Source: Apostichopus parvimensis (taxonomy: Eukaryota; Echinodermata; Holothuroidea; Aspidochirotida; Stichopodidae). From it: DNA of 33,121 bases. Location: positions 28,869 to 61,989 of the forward strand of contig KN888186.1 in NCBI GenBank assembly GCA_000934455.1. The letters are read 5' to 3'. Under the pieces are notes generated by a model, which was not told where the DNA came from, did no database searches, and worked only from the letters and a program-made list of their open reading frames with translations. A program made the translations under genes and the position numbers. This document shows positions 10,956 through 20,040 of this stretch, one piece after another (the first letter of the stretch is position 1; each line of letters begins with the position of its first letter).

Positions 10956-11408
10956 GTATGCACCAGTAAAGCTTTGTTAGATATGTAATCAATGTGTATA
11001 TTAGCTAAGGCTAGCTAATCACTCCAAGGTGCAAACTATGCAATGCATGTTTTACCTCAAAGTAGTAGCACCAGCTTAATTTTACCTCACTTGACTTTTC
11101 AAGCCAATGAATCCTGGTGCTATGACAAATGTCTGTCTTTCTGTCAAATTCAGTTGAAATGCTACAGCTCAATTACTGAGAATTGGGCATTTAGGGCAAA
11201 GTAGGTCAACTGTATCACATCCTTGATTTGGCATGAAAGTGAGGAGTAAGGTCAAAGTTAATTTAACATCAAAAGTAGAGCTATGAAGATTTTTCAATGT
11301 GTGTAACTAATAACAAATTTCATTCATATTTGTATGTGTACAATTATTTCTACTTTGAAATAAAAGTGTGTGTACTAAGGAAACATTGTATATCCTGTTC
11401 TATTTCAG

Positions 11409-11624
11409 GTGGTTTTAGATACAGTAAAAAAGGGTGACATGGAATTAGCAAAATTGTCTGTGACAAACAATGAGCTGAGACATTCAGATAAACCTTTGGA
11501 ACCAGGTGATGGGGATGATGAAACCTTCTCTCCTTCATTGAGTAAAATTAGATCGGAGCTGGAGACATTGAGAGATGTTGTCTTACAACATGGAAAGATT
11601 CTGGAAGAATCACTCATTCAACAG
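11409..11624 (+). CDS. Exon 14: partial spectrin repeat (72 codons)
   Basis: Acceptor tctatttcag|gtg, donor cag|gtattg, phase 0-0. The peptide VVLDTVKKGDMELAKLSVTN is followed by an acidic loop (EPGDGDDETFSPS) and helix C SKIRSELETLRDVVLQHGKI. It is shorter than a full repeat; exon 15 and the first 40 or so codons of exon 16 continue the coil. Confidence 0.9.
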
Positions 11625-11820
11625 GTATTGACATGAGACATTATTTCAGGAAATGGAAACAGTGTCAAATGACAGTATATAGGCTATGCATCATTCATGG
11701 GTTTGACTAGCTTCTTTAGAACAAAGAATTGTATTCACTTGTGACAATGTCACTGTATTTTAATGCTATCCGTTAATAGTAGATGAGTGTTTTGAATAAA
11801 TCAGCAATTAAATGCAAAAG

Positions 11821-12180
11821 TAGAATGATAATAGGCTACTTTTGGGATTAAAAAAGCAATAGATTGTATGCCTAAAGATTCTTTGATTGGCAAATTCGGG
11901 GTTGTGAATGCACTTGTGCAATACTCTGTAGAATGGATACCTGTTTTGAACGTACCTGTACGTATGTTTAATTTGTTAATTACTTTTGCCTGACATTTAT
12001 ACCTCCCTTGATGGACCTCCATACTTTCCAACTTTCATAAATATTCACTTGTTGTTTTTAGAATGATAATAAGCTACTTTTGGCATTAAGAAAACAATAG
12101 ATTGTATGCCTAAGAATTCTTTGATTGGCAAATTCTGGGTCGTAAATGCCAACATTCATAAGTATTCACTTGTTGTTTTT
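11821..12180. repeat. Diverged intronic duplication (about 91-bp unit plus a 26-bp unit)
   Basis: A block starting tagaatgataata at 11821-11911 recurs at 12059-12149, including caatagattgtatgccta and tttgattggcaaattc. A second block, ttcataa.tattcacttg, occurs at 12034-12060 and again at 12155-12180, immediately before the exon 15 acceptor region. The interleaving suggests more than one duplication step. Confidence 0.85.
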
Positions 12181-12191
12181 CTTATCCACAG

Positions 12192-12314
12192 GAGGATTAT
12201 GACCAAAAAATTGAGGACCTCTCAAATAAGATTAAGGAAGCATTTGACAGAGAGAAACAACTATCAGCTTTAGGTCCAGGAGATGACTTGCAGCAGCAAT
12301 TGCAAAAGAGAGAA
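12192..12314 (+). CDS. Exon 15: short coiled-coil exon (41 codons)
   Basis: Acceptor cttatccacag|gag, donor gaa|gttagt, phase 0-0. The peptide EDYDQKIEDLSNKIKEAFDR continues with a GPGDD turn and LQQQLQKRE. It is the last small exon before the 3-kb exon, and the 172-bp intron between them is the shortest in the window. Confidence 0.88.
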
Positions 12315-12486
12315 GTTAGTATCCCTCGTGTAGAATGTTAAATTGCACAATCTGATTAAATTTGATAAGTTTGATTAAAGTTTCAGAATATTGTAACTGT
12401 AATGTGCTTTGCCAAGTTTTACCCCATGCAAGAAAAAGATGGGTCACTTCAATTTTTTTTTATACTTTTAATTCTTGTTTCTACAG

Positions 12487-15400
12487 AGTTTGGAAGAGGA
12501 AGTGGAAATTTACCAGGAAGAGATACTTGTTCTGCAATTTCGTAGTAAAGAACTTCAAGAAGCTTCTGCCAGACGTGAAACAGTCAGACAGGTGTCTGTG
12601 ACTAAGCTTGCCAGTACCCCTAGATCTATTACATTAGGATCACCACAACATGGTGTTCAAGCTCAGTTGGTGCCTTCAAGCTCTCCTTCTGTTATGAGAC
12701 CATTTTCCCCAGAGCAAGGATTAAAAATATATCCTCTTTCATCCAGTTCTGAGGAGGAGCCGCCTGTCAAAAAGACTATGTTTAGCAGTGATTCTCGACT
12801 TGAAGATCTGGAAGAGCCAAAGCAAGATCTTACCATCAAGGCATCAGCAGCTGTTAAAGAAGATGATTTGAATGCACAAATTACCAGGCATCCTGATGTG
12901 ACTAATCTAGAACCTGTCACTGGACCTCATGAGGTTTCTCAAACTGCTCATAAACGTGCCTCAGAGGAAACTTCCTTCAATAAGTCTCCAAAAAGATTGT
13001 GTCTGTTGAAAGAGCCTCTCTATAATATTGACCAGGTGTTGACAAGTGAAGGTCTTGCCTATACAGTAAGACCACTTACTGCTAGAGAGCTGAGAGAAGA
13101 TTGCACACCAGAGATAGATTACATGCTATCCAAAGAAAGTAATGTGACCGAGGAGCCACAGGTGAGAGGTACGCAGGCGGTGACAGAAACAAAAGCGCTG
13201 ATCGTGTGCGATCCAGGCTCTGGGGAACTTTTTGCTGCCAGACAGGCCACAGACCCAGAAGACCTCTCCAATCTGAAGAGTGGATACTTGGCTCCAGACG
13301 ATGCCAACAATACAGATGTCATGAGAGTGTACAACCCAGACACGAATGAAATGACCAAAGGTGTTCCTGCAGGGTCATGGCTGGAGAAACAGGAGACCCC
13401 TCTCTCCAAAACAGACTCAGAGGCACTGGATGTGCAGATGGAGAAAGAACCGGCCTCTGCAGAAGAAGATGTGCCTGTGAGACAACAGCTTGTGACCGAA
13501 ATGGGACCTGCCTATACCTTGCGCCCTCTGGGAGGAGACGGCGTTGCAGGGGATGACAGCCCTGATGTGGACTACGTACTTTGCCAGGAGACCAGCCCTC
13601 GGGATAGTCCCAAAGTGACTGGCTTGAAAGCAGCTCCATCCACTAAAGAACCAGTGACAATCAGCGACCCACATACAAGAGAAATCTTCGTGGCGGAACC
13701 TTGTGGTGATCCTGAGCAGCTCAAATCTAGATTGACAGCATATCTGCCTGGAGAGGATGAGAAGGAAGGAGTGGTGAAAGTGTTTGACCCCAGAAAGGCA
13801 GAGTTGGCAGAGGCAGAGCCTACAGAGAGCTGCAAGGAGAAACTGTCAGCAGCACCCAGTCAGAGAGAGATTCCAGAGAAACCCATGGAGGAAGAGCCAA
13901 TGGATGTTTCTGACCAGGACAAGATGGAAGAGGCACCTGTCACCAGGCAAATCGTGACAGACCAAGGACCTGCTTACACACTGAGAAAGGCAGGCCAAGA
14001 CAGCGTCGCCTGCAAAGACAGTCCGGACGTGGACTACGTACTATCCAAGCAGACCTCTGGTGCAGAAACACCCAATGTCACGGGTGTGAGGGCTGTGGCC
14101 AAACCGCAGCCACTTCTTGTGAGCGATCCTCAGACAGGAGAGGTATTCCTGGCAGAGCCAACGGAAGATCCCGAGGAGATCAGCCAAGGAAAGATTGCCT
14201 TTGTTCCTGACGACGCATCGGAAGACGATAGCATCAAGGTCTACGATCCAGAGAAGGGACAAGTAACAGAAGGTGTACCAACCAAGGAGTGGATTGCCCT
14301 GAACCCGTCATATTCTGTCACTCCAGAACCTAAATTGAACTTGTTTGACCAAATTGTAACAAATTTTGGACCAGCTTTTATATTGCTTCCTGTTGGTGAT
14401 AATGAAGTGCCATTAGGGGAAGAATTTGTTCTGTCCCCTAGTAAATCCCATGTGCCGTTACTGTATGATACTGGTGATAGAAAGGTTCCAGATAAAAGGA
14501 ATGTCTTTCTCCATGATCCTCGGTCTGGAAAGAAGTACAAGATAGAACCAGCTCGTTTAACCGAAGATATTAGAAAGAAACCTACATTATATATAACGGA
14601 TGCCCCAGAGGGTACAACCTTGCATCTTATAAATCCCAAAAGTCAACAAGAAAAGTTAGCATTTCCAATAGAAAAACAATTTGACAAACGTGGTAATGTT
14701 ACAGAAGTTGATAACTTACCCAAACCATGTGAGGAGAATTTGGAAGAAAATCAAGATGACACAGCAGATCAAGAACTTCCACAGGTTTTAACTGAGTTAG
14801 GTCCAGCTTTCATTGTACAAACTTTACCTTGTGATGGTAACTTTACGTATGGTGATGGAGCCCAAGGTGGAGCATCTCCTGGTGGTGATGGAGTCGTTGA
14901 ACTTCCATCTGATTATACTGTATCGCAGACAACACCCATGACCAGAGATCCCCCGAAAGTTGTTGGAAAACGTCCTTGTGTACGTGATGAGCCCATCATT
15001 ATCACTGACCAGTCATCTGGAGAGAGAGTGTTTGCTATTCCAGCAAAGTCTTCTGAGGAACTGGAAAATGCACCCGTTGTAGCTACCAAGGAAGACAAAC
15101 CAGGTGCTCCTCTTTGCATTTTTGACAAGGAAAAGGGACAATATTCTGTTGCCAATTGTAGCAATGTCTTGCCTTTGAAAGATGCTTTTGATTCAGGTTT
15201 TGAGATTACACCAGTTGATGAGAATAGGAAAGCTCCTGGTCTGCTGTCACCAACAGAATCCAGTGCATCTGCTTTTTCAGATGATCTTTTGGAGAAAGAT
15301 TCACCAAGTCTCACTGCCGTTGAATTGCTTGACCGAACACTAAGTGTACAGCCATCAGCCACTGATGAGAATCTCTCTGAAGAAGAGTTTTTTGATGCAG

Positions 15401-15525
15401 TCGGAGATAAAAGAACTGAGGAAGAATACTTTTTGGCACCAACACCTAGGGAAGAAACAGCTTCCAAATCCAGTGGTAGCAAATTAGATGAACTGAATAA
15501 GTCTCTTGACAGCCTCAGACAGCAG
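12487..15525 (+). CDS. Exon 16: 1,013-codon exon with five copies of an unrecognised domain
   Basis: Acceptor tttctacag|agt, donor cag|gtaagt (15526), phase 0-0. Residues 1-40 (SLEEEVEIYQEEILVLQFRS...) are the tail of a spectrin helix. Residues 41-183 are Ser/Pro/acid-rich and probably disordered, with a bipartite NLS-like stretch at 156-170. Residues 184-901 hold five diverged repeats of about 110-135 residues joined by acidic linkers such as MEEEPMDVSDQDKMEE. Residues 902-1013 form an acidic Ser-rich tail with an EFFDA motif at 967-971, returning to helix at KLDELNKSLDSLRQQ. I do not recognise the repeated domain; it lacks the plakin-repeat pattern. The open frame past the donor to 15702 is intronic read-through. 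The codons of repeats 1-3 are much more GC-rich than those of repeats 4-5. Confidence 0.94.
12952..12996 (+). other. Bipartite NLS-like stretch in exon 16
   Basis: Encoded peptide KRASEETSFNKSPKR (exon residues 156-170): two basic clusters, KR and KSPKR, about eight to ten residues apart, within a region predicted by composition to be disordered. An SP dipeptide inside the second cluster could allow phospho-control. This rests on a motif match only. Confidence 0.4.
13036..13392 (+). repeat. Exon 16 domain repeat 1 (119 codons)
   Basis: Encoded from VLTSEGLAYTVRPL through PEIDYMLSKE, ALIVCDPGSGELFAAR, TDPEDL and MRVYNPDTNEMTKGVP to the end SWLEKQ. The element order matches repeats 2 and 3 one for one, including the aromatic after the first Ala, the (V/I)DY(V/M)L box, the DP-x-[ST]-GE turn and the second YNP/YDP turn. 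Confidence 0.9.
13489..13845 (+). repeat. Exon 16 domain repeat 2 (119 codons)
   Basis: Encoded from LVTEMGPAYTLRPLGG through DSPDVDYVLCQE, PKVTGLKA, VTISDPHTREIFVAEP, GDPEQLKSRLTAYLPGEDE and VVKVFDPRKAELAE. It is the same length as repeat 1 and, with repeat 3, the most similar pair; a 14-nt identical run (gtggactacgtact) is shared with repeat 3. Confidence 0.92.
13951..14301 (+). repeat. Exon 16 domain repeat 3 (117 codons)
   Basis: Encoded from IVTDQGPAYTLRKAGQ through DSPDVDYVLSKQ, PNVTGVRA, LLVSDPQTGEVFLAEP, EDPEEIS, AFVPDDASEDDS and IKVYDPEKGQVTEGVP to EWIAL. It is the cleanest version of the consensus. Repeats 1 and 3 share the VYxP...GVP-x-x-x-W ending, which repeat 2 has lost. Confidence 0.92.
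14353..14682 (+). repeat. Exon 16 domain repeat 4 (110 codons, diverged)
   Basis: Encoded from IVTNFGPAFILLPVGD through EEFVLSPSK, VFLHDPRSGKKYKIEP, LTEDIRKKPTLYITD and LHLINPKSQQEKLAFP. The GPA-aromatic start, DPxSG turn and second NP turn are kept; the PDVDY box is reduced to EEF. Codons are AT-rich, unlike repeats 1-3. Confidence 0.85.
14785..15189 (+). repeat. Exon 16 domain repeat 5 (135 codons, with a glycine insertion)
   Basis: Encoded from VLTELGPAFIVQTL through a Gly-rich insertion (YGDGAQGGASPGGDG), PSDYTVSQTT, PKVVGKR, PIIITDQSSGERVFAIP and LCIFDKEKGQYSVAN. It keeps all hallmark positions. The insertion, about 16-20 residues, makes it the longest repeat. Confidence 0.87.
15385..15408 (+). 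other. FFAT-like (VAP-binding) motif in the exon 16 tail
   Basis: Encodes EFFDAVGD (exon residues 967-974), preceded by the acidic run TDENLSEE. In the FFAT family the core is E-F-F-D-A-x-E with an upstream acidic flank, bound by the MSP domain of ER-resident VAP proteins. Positions 1-5 match exactly; position 7 is Gly instead of Glu, with Asp next. A weaker second candidate, EYFLAPT, lies at 15424-15444. Confidence 0.5.
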
Positions 15526-16173
15526 GTAAGTTCATCCACTGGAAAGGTATTAAAATTTAAAATTAATTGGAACATATTAGTAAAAACTTTAATCATTACT
15601 CCAAGAATGATAAACTGTACACAAAATATCAATCAAGAATGTATTCTATACTGTAATACTATCATCTTACAAGGTAGTGGGGGTGGTGTGAGGGCAGTAT
15701 AACTATCAATGAGAAACTGCAAATGTTTATGGATCATATGTAGCAATGCTAAGAATGTGAGAATCCTTCTGCCAGCTACTACAATAATTGATGATCAGTC
15801 TCGGATGAAAATTTGTAAATCGGTGGGTTGAATGTTTCAGAGAACAGCTTCAAGTGTCTCTAACAGTGTTATGTTGTAAACAACAGATTTGACTTAGATT
15901 AGGTAAGTTGTTTACAAATGTAAAGTATGTCATTGTGTATTATATGGCATGCTATGGGACAAAAAACCTTGATTTTTGAAGTACCAGTGTTGGTCTTTTC
16001 CAGTTGTTATTTGAAGGTTCTCATTGGCAGATATTAGAGGAAGACTTTCTGCATTCCATTAATTTGCCAATCTCTTAAGAAAATTTCCCTGTCATATATT
16101 ACTAAAAAGAGGTTATGTTTTTCCTGTGAAAAATAGTTTTTTTTTCTTTATCGTGACTATTCCTTTACCACAG

Positions 16174-16344
16174 ATGGAGAGGAAACAACAAGACCTACGA
16201 GATGCCATAGCACAACAAGAGGACATCCAAAAGAACTTGTCCGGTCTGAAAATAAGATCAGATGCTGCACAGGAGCAACTAGATGACTTCCCTGTGGCAG
16301 CCGACTGCACCCTCAGAATCGAAGACCGTATCGAGGATCTCAAA
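16174..16344 (+). CDS. Exon 17: coiled-coil exon (57 codons)
   Basis: Acceptor ctttaccacag|atg, donor aaa|gtatgt, phase 0-0. The leading ATG is internal. The peptide MERKQQDLRDAIAQQEDIQK continues as helix and ends IEDRIEDLK. It resumes the spectrin coil after the exon 16 island. An antisense ORF over the same bases is a shadow. Confidence 0.9.
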
Positions 16345-16949
16345 GTATGTTTGTAACATTTTGATGAGTTTTTGTCATGAAAAATACATATTAATTGCCA
16401 TTATGACTGGTAAAAATTAGATACTGGAGAATATATTTTATCAGGATGACCTTTTGATGTTGTTGTTTAGGTGGGGTACTGTAAAGTCAAGGTAGAAGTT
16501 GTTCTTTTTATTAATCAAACCTCTAACCTAAATTATCAGGCATCAGATACATGTCTGGTGTAGATAGTCTGATACTCTTTCACTGTAAGCACGGAGGACC
16601 TTAGGAATTAAAACCTTTCATTCGGCAAATATTATAAATATAGAAATAAAAATCTAAAACTTTTGACAGGACGAATACGAAATAAAGTTGTTTCGTGACA
16701 TCAAAATGAGTCATTCTTATTTGTGTAGTGGAGAACAAGAAGACACTCAACACATTGAAGCTCTTAGATTGGTGTTTTAGCATCTCAGGTACCAGACAAT
16801 ATTAGATATAAACAACTGAGGTCCCACATATTTGCTCTTAACATTTCAGACATATACTGCTGTAGCAACTGAATGTGACAAACCATGAGATATATTGCAT
16901 GTTTTATTCAGAGTGAGAGAGTTATTTTACTTTCTTCTCCTCTTAACAG

Positions 16950-17132
16950 GATCTAATGAAGGAACTTGATGCCTTGGACAGAAACATCAAAATTGCTGAG
17001 GAACGAGTAAGCGCTCTACATCTTCCAGGAGATGAAACACTCAAAGAAGTATCCAGAAAGACATTGAAAGATCTGAAAGCAAAACAGAACAAAATGAAAA
17101 AGGATGCTAACGATAAACTACAAAATTTAGAG
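16950..17132 (+). CDS. Exon 18: coiled-coil exon (61 codons)
   Basis: Acceptor cctcttaacag|gat, donor gag|gtagtt (weak), phase 0-0. The peptide DLMKELDALDRNIKIAEERV is followed by an LHLPGDETLKE turn and a very lysine-rich helix (KDLKAKQNKMKKDANDKLQN). It is half a spectrin repeat, paired with exon 17 or 19. Confidence 0.88.
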
Positions 17133-17344
17133 GTAGTTAAGTTCTCTAGTATATCACTCTATTTGTTTTGGTGGTTGTTTTTGGGTGTTCGTTTTTATAT
17201 CCTGTTTAATCCTTAAGTGTTTTTAGAGTATATTTAATTGCCATGCAAATCTTCATAGTGGAGGTAGTGTGGATCAGTTGATTCTGATACGATCTGAAGT
17301 AAATGTATAACCCGCAGTTGAGCTTTATGAGATATATGTATTAT

Positions 17345-17407
17345 NNNNNNNNNNNNNNNNNNNNNNNNNNNNNNNNNNNNNNNNNNNNNNNNNNNNNNNN
17401 NNNNNNN
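17345..17407. other. Assembly gap (63 N)
   Basis: Run of N in the intron between exons 18 and 19, bordered on the right by a G-rich stretch (17410-17425). The true gap length is unknown. Exons on each side join in phase 0 and in register, so a lost exon is unlikely but not excluded. Confidence 0.99.
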
Positions 17408-17605
17408 ATGGGGGAGGGGGGGGGTTGAGGTGGAAAGGTGGACAGGATATTTTTGTGATTTACCTCACAAAATATTTTGTTACTGGCATTGGAATGATAA
17501 CTGAAGAATACTTGACTTCAATCTACAATCCATAGCAGTTTATCTTTGACAAAATTGTCTGCAAAATAAATCTAAATGGTCATTATCATCTTCTGTATCA
17601 ATTAG

Positions 17606-17776
17606 GATCTCCTAAAAGAGCAGGATAAGCAAATGGAAATGCTAGAGGATTGTCGGGAAAGACTGAATGACCTGCAGGCATGGCTTCCTGAATTCCGGAA
17701 GAAGGTGACACCACTGACTGAATCAGACGAAGATGAACACAACCCTGAACTACACGGGAAGATGGTAGAAAATCAG
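17606..17776 (+). CDS. Exon 19: partial spectrin repeat (57 codons)
   Basis: Acceptor gtatcaattag|gat, donor cag|gtaagg, phase 0-0. Helix DLLKEQDKQMEMLEDCRERL leads to helix A LNDLQAWLPEFRKKV, then an acidic loop (TESDEDEHNPE) and GKMVENQ. Confidence 0.9.
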
Positions 17777-18332
17777 GTAAGGATGGTGATATCCTATTTA
17801 TATATTACTCAAGACAAATGTTGCCATCACTTCCACTTATTATTACTGGATGATAAATACCATTCTGGTTACAACCATCTCCCCCCCCCCCCTCCTCGGC
17901 CATAATCCCCTGTCAACACATGTTTGCCTGTTTCAACTATTTGTTTTTTTAAAAAACTACTACGTACAACTTTTCAGTGATAAGAATGAAGCATTGCATA
18001 TTCTGCATTGATGTCGGGTGCTGGTTTTGTTTATTTAAATTTTTAAAAGCTCAGAAGTGATTCAGAAGATTGATTAACTGTGCCAATTATGAATTTGAAG
18101 TCTCATTCAGGTTTACTCAGAATTGTTACTGTAAAATAAACTTATCCTTTTGCAACAATTCTAAGTCAATCGCCACTTGTGCTTGTGGAAGATGCCCATA
18201 TTTTGGAGTTTACCTTCAACATTATATTTATTTGTTTGCCTAATTTGGTATTTGTTAGTTTAAGATCTATAACCCGTGAAAGACATGATGTGTTGATGGT
18301 TCAACACCTGTTGCGTTTTTTTCATTACCCAG

Positions 18333-18683
18333 AACCAACAGTTAGAATTGTTTCGGAAGATGCAGTGCCTACAGAACTTACAGAAAGAGATTTCTGATAT
18401 TTTGGAGGAAACAGTCACACCGCCTGTTCTGGGAGTACATTTGGAAGCTCAGTGCAGCGACTTGCAAGCAAACATGGAAGCCCTAAAACAAACCTTAGAA
18501 CAGGAGACAGAGTTTTTGAAATCTCGAAAAGATACAGAGAAGCTAGCGGAGGCTTATCAGAGTGACATGGAGAAGTTGCAGGATTGGTTGGATGAACATA
18601 GAAAAGATTCAGAGAGTCTGTCCAAAGACCTACCTTCAGGAATTGGATCAGAAATGTTGCAGAAACAGGCTGAACTCCAACAG
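18333..18683 (+). CDS. Exon 20: spectrin repeat (117 codons)
   Basis: Acceptor ttcattacccag|aac, donor cag|gtgaga, phase 0-0. It begins NQQLELFRKMQCLQNLQKEI, with a proline loop (TVTPPVLG), helix C LQANMEALKQTLEQETEFLK and helix A DMEKLQDWLDEHRKD (tryptophan at residue 85), ending EMLQKQAELQQ. That helix B runs straight into exon 21 (KLEEELSAHQ), so no exon is needed in the 12.2-kb intron. Confidence 0.93.
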
Positions 18684-19330
18684 GTGAGAGAAATGATACT
18701 TTCTAGATCTTGTGTTTCAGCATATTTCTTTTTGTCTTTTTTTTTGATCAATTACAGTGCGAACGGTTGTATTCATTTTCGTAAAATGTATACAAAGTAC
18801 ACTATGGGTCTAATCCATTCTTTGTGAATTATTTCGTGATGATGGTTTCTCCGGGTACAGGTCTCAAAGTTTGAGGTATGGCTCTTACAATTTGCCAGAA
18901 ATGTTGATGCATTGCATAGCCATATGGGTCAGATATTCTCTTATGCACAATATTATATTACACAACTGATGGGTAGTCAACATGGATGATGAGAATAATG
19001 AAATAATACCATGATAATCCAACCAGAGCTGGATCCACTGCTCATCAAATCCCACTCCCCTACCCACATAATGGATGGAAAATTAACATTCACAAATCAG
19101 TAATTGTAATGAATAGTAGTAGGAGTACATTGGTGTTGTAATATGGGAACTATTGTGTTTGTGATAGTATGTGTGTCAATGTTTGCTGTAAAAGCATTCA
19201 AGTAGATTAAACAAAAAGAATGGTCTTATTCTAGACATTTTCGTGTTAGAGACCAAGATGTTTGCCAGCTTGATTTCATGTTTGCAACTTCTGTTGAATG
19301 AAATGAAATGAATGGTATTGCAAATAGCAA

Positions 19331-20040
19331 AGTGCAGAACAATACAGAACAGTACAGAACACTGTTGCACAGAACAGTACAGAATTAAACAGTACAGAAC
19401 ATTACAGTACAGAAAAGTAAAGTACAGAAAAGTACAGTACAGAAAAATACAGCACAGTACAGAACGATACAGCACAGTACAGAACAATACAGCACAGTAA
19501 AGAACAGTAAAGAACAGAATCAGTACAATACAGTAAAGTAAAGTAGGCCTTCAGTACAGAACAGAGCAGTATAATACAGTACATATCAGTACAGTGCAGT
19601 ACAGTACAGAACAATACATCACAGTACAGAACAATACAGCACAGTAAAGTATATGCACAGTAAAGTACAGTACAGAACAATACAGTAGAGTACAGAAAAA
19701 TATTACACAGTACAGAACAAAACAGTATATATATGACAGAACAGTAAAGATCAGAATCAGTACGATACAGAACATTAGGCCTACAGAACAGTATAATACA
19801 GAACAATACAGTGCAGTACAGAACAGAACAGAACAAAACAGAGCAGTATAATACAGTACAGATCAGTACAGTACAATACAGAACAATACAGTACAGAACA
19901 ATACATCACAGTACAGCACAGAGTAGCACAGTAAAGATCAGAATCAGTACAATACAGAACATTAGGCCTACAGAACAGTATAATACAGAACAATACAATA
20001 CAGGACAGAACAGAACAGTATAACACAGAACAGTACAGAA
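19331..20040. repeat. Degenerate cagtacagaa satellite with a 187-bp higher-order copy
   Basis: About 700 bp built almost only from variants of a 5- and 10-bp unit (cagta/cagaa). A block of about 70 bp containing agaatcagtac, attaggcctac and agtataatacagaac occurs at 19741-19810 and again at 19928-19997 with one visible mismatch. A looser third copy begins near 19516. The long antisense ORFs here (Cys/Tyr/Leu-rich) are products of the repeat. Confidence 0.93.

Larger units (their letters stand above)
590..18332 (+). other. Remaining introns between exons 1 and 20
   Basis: Intron spans: 590-1076, 1220-1636, 1824-2787, 3094-3664, 3992-4560, 4885-5374, 5696-6566, 6894-7691, 7841-8306, 8494-8999, 9303-9841, 10169-10646, 10956-11408, 11625-12191, 12315-12486, 15526-16173, 16345-16949, 17133-17605 and 17777-18332. 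All are GT-AG. Apart from the repeats and gap listed separately, they hold only AT-rich unique-looking sequence and short homopolymers (for example a C-run at 17881-17892). Open frames inside them, such as 1887-2162 and 7216-7401, have no spectrin character. Confidence 0.85.

Noticed and set aside
12487-15525. Plakin-repeat region, as in some dystonin/MACF/Shot isoforms
   Set aside because: A large single exon is reminiscent of it, but the units are 110-135 residues with GPAY and DPxTGE boxes, not the short plakin pattern.
15526-15702. Extension of exon 16 to the stop at 15703
   Set aside because: A strong cag|gtaagt donor at 15526 and the loss of protein-like composition after it (NINQECILYCNTIILQ) mark intron; exon 17 continues the coil in phase.
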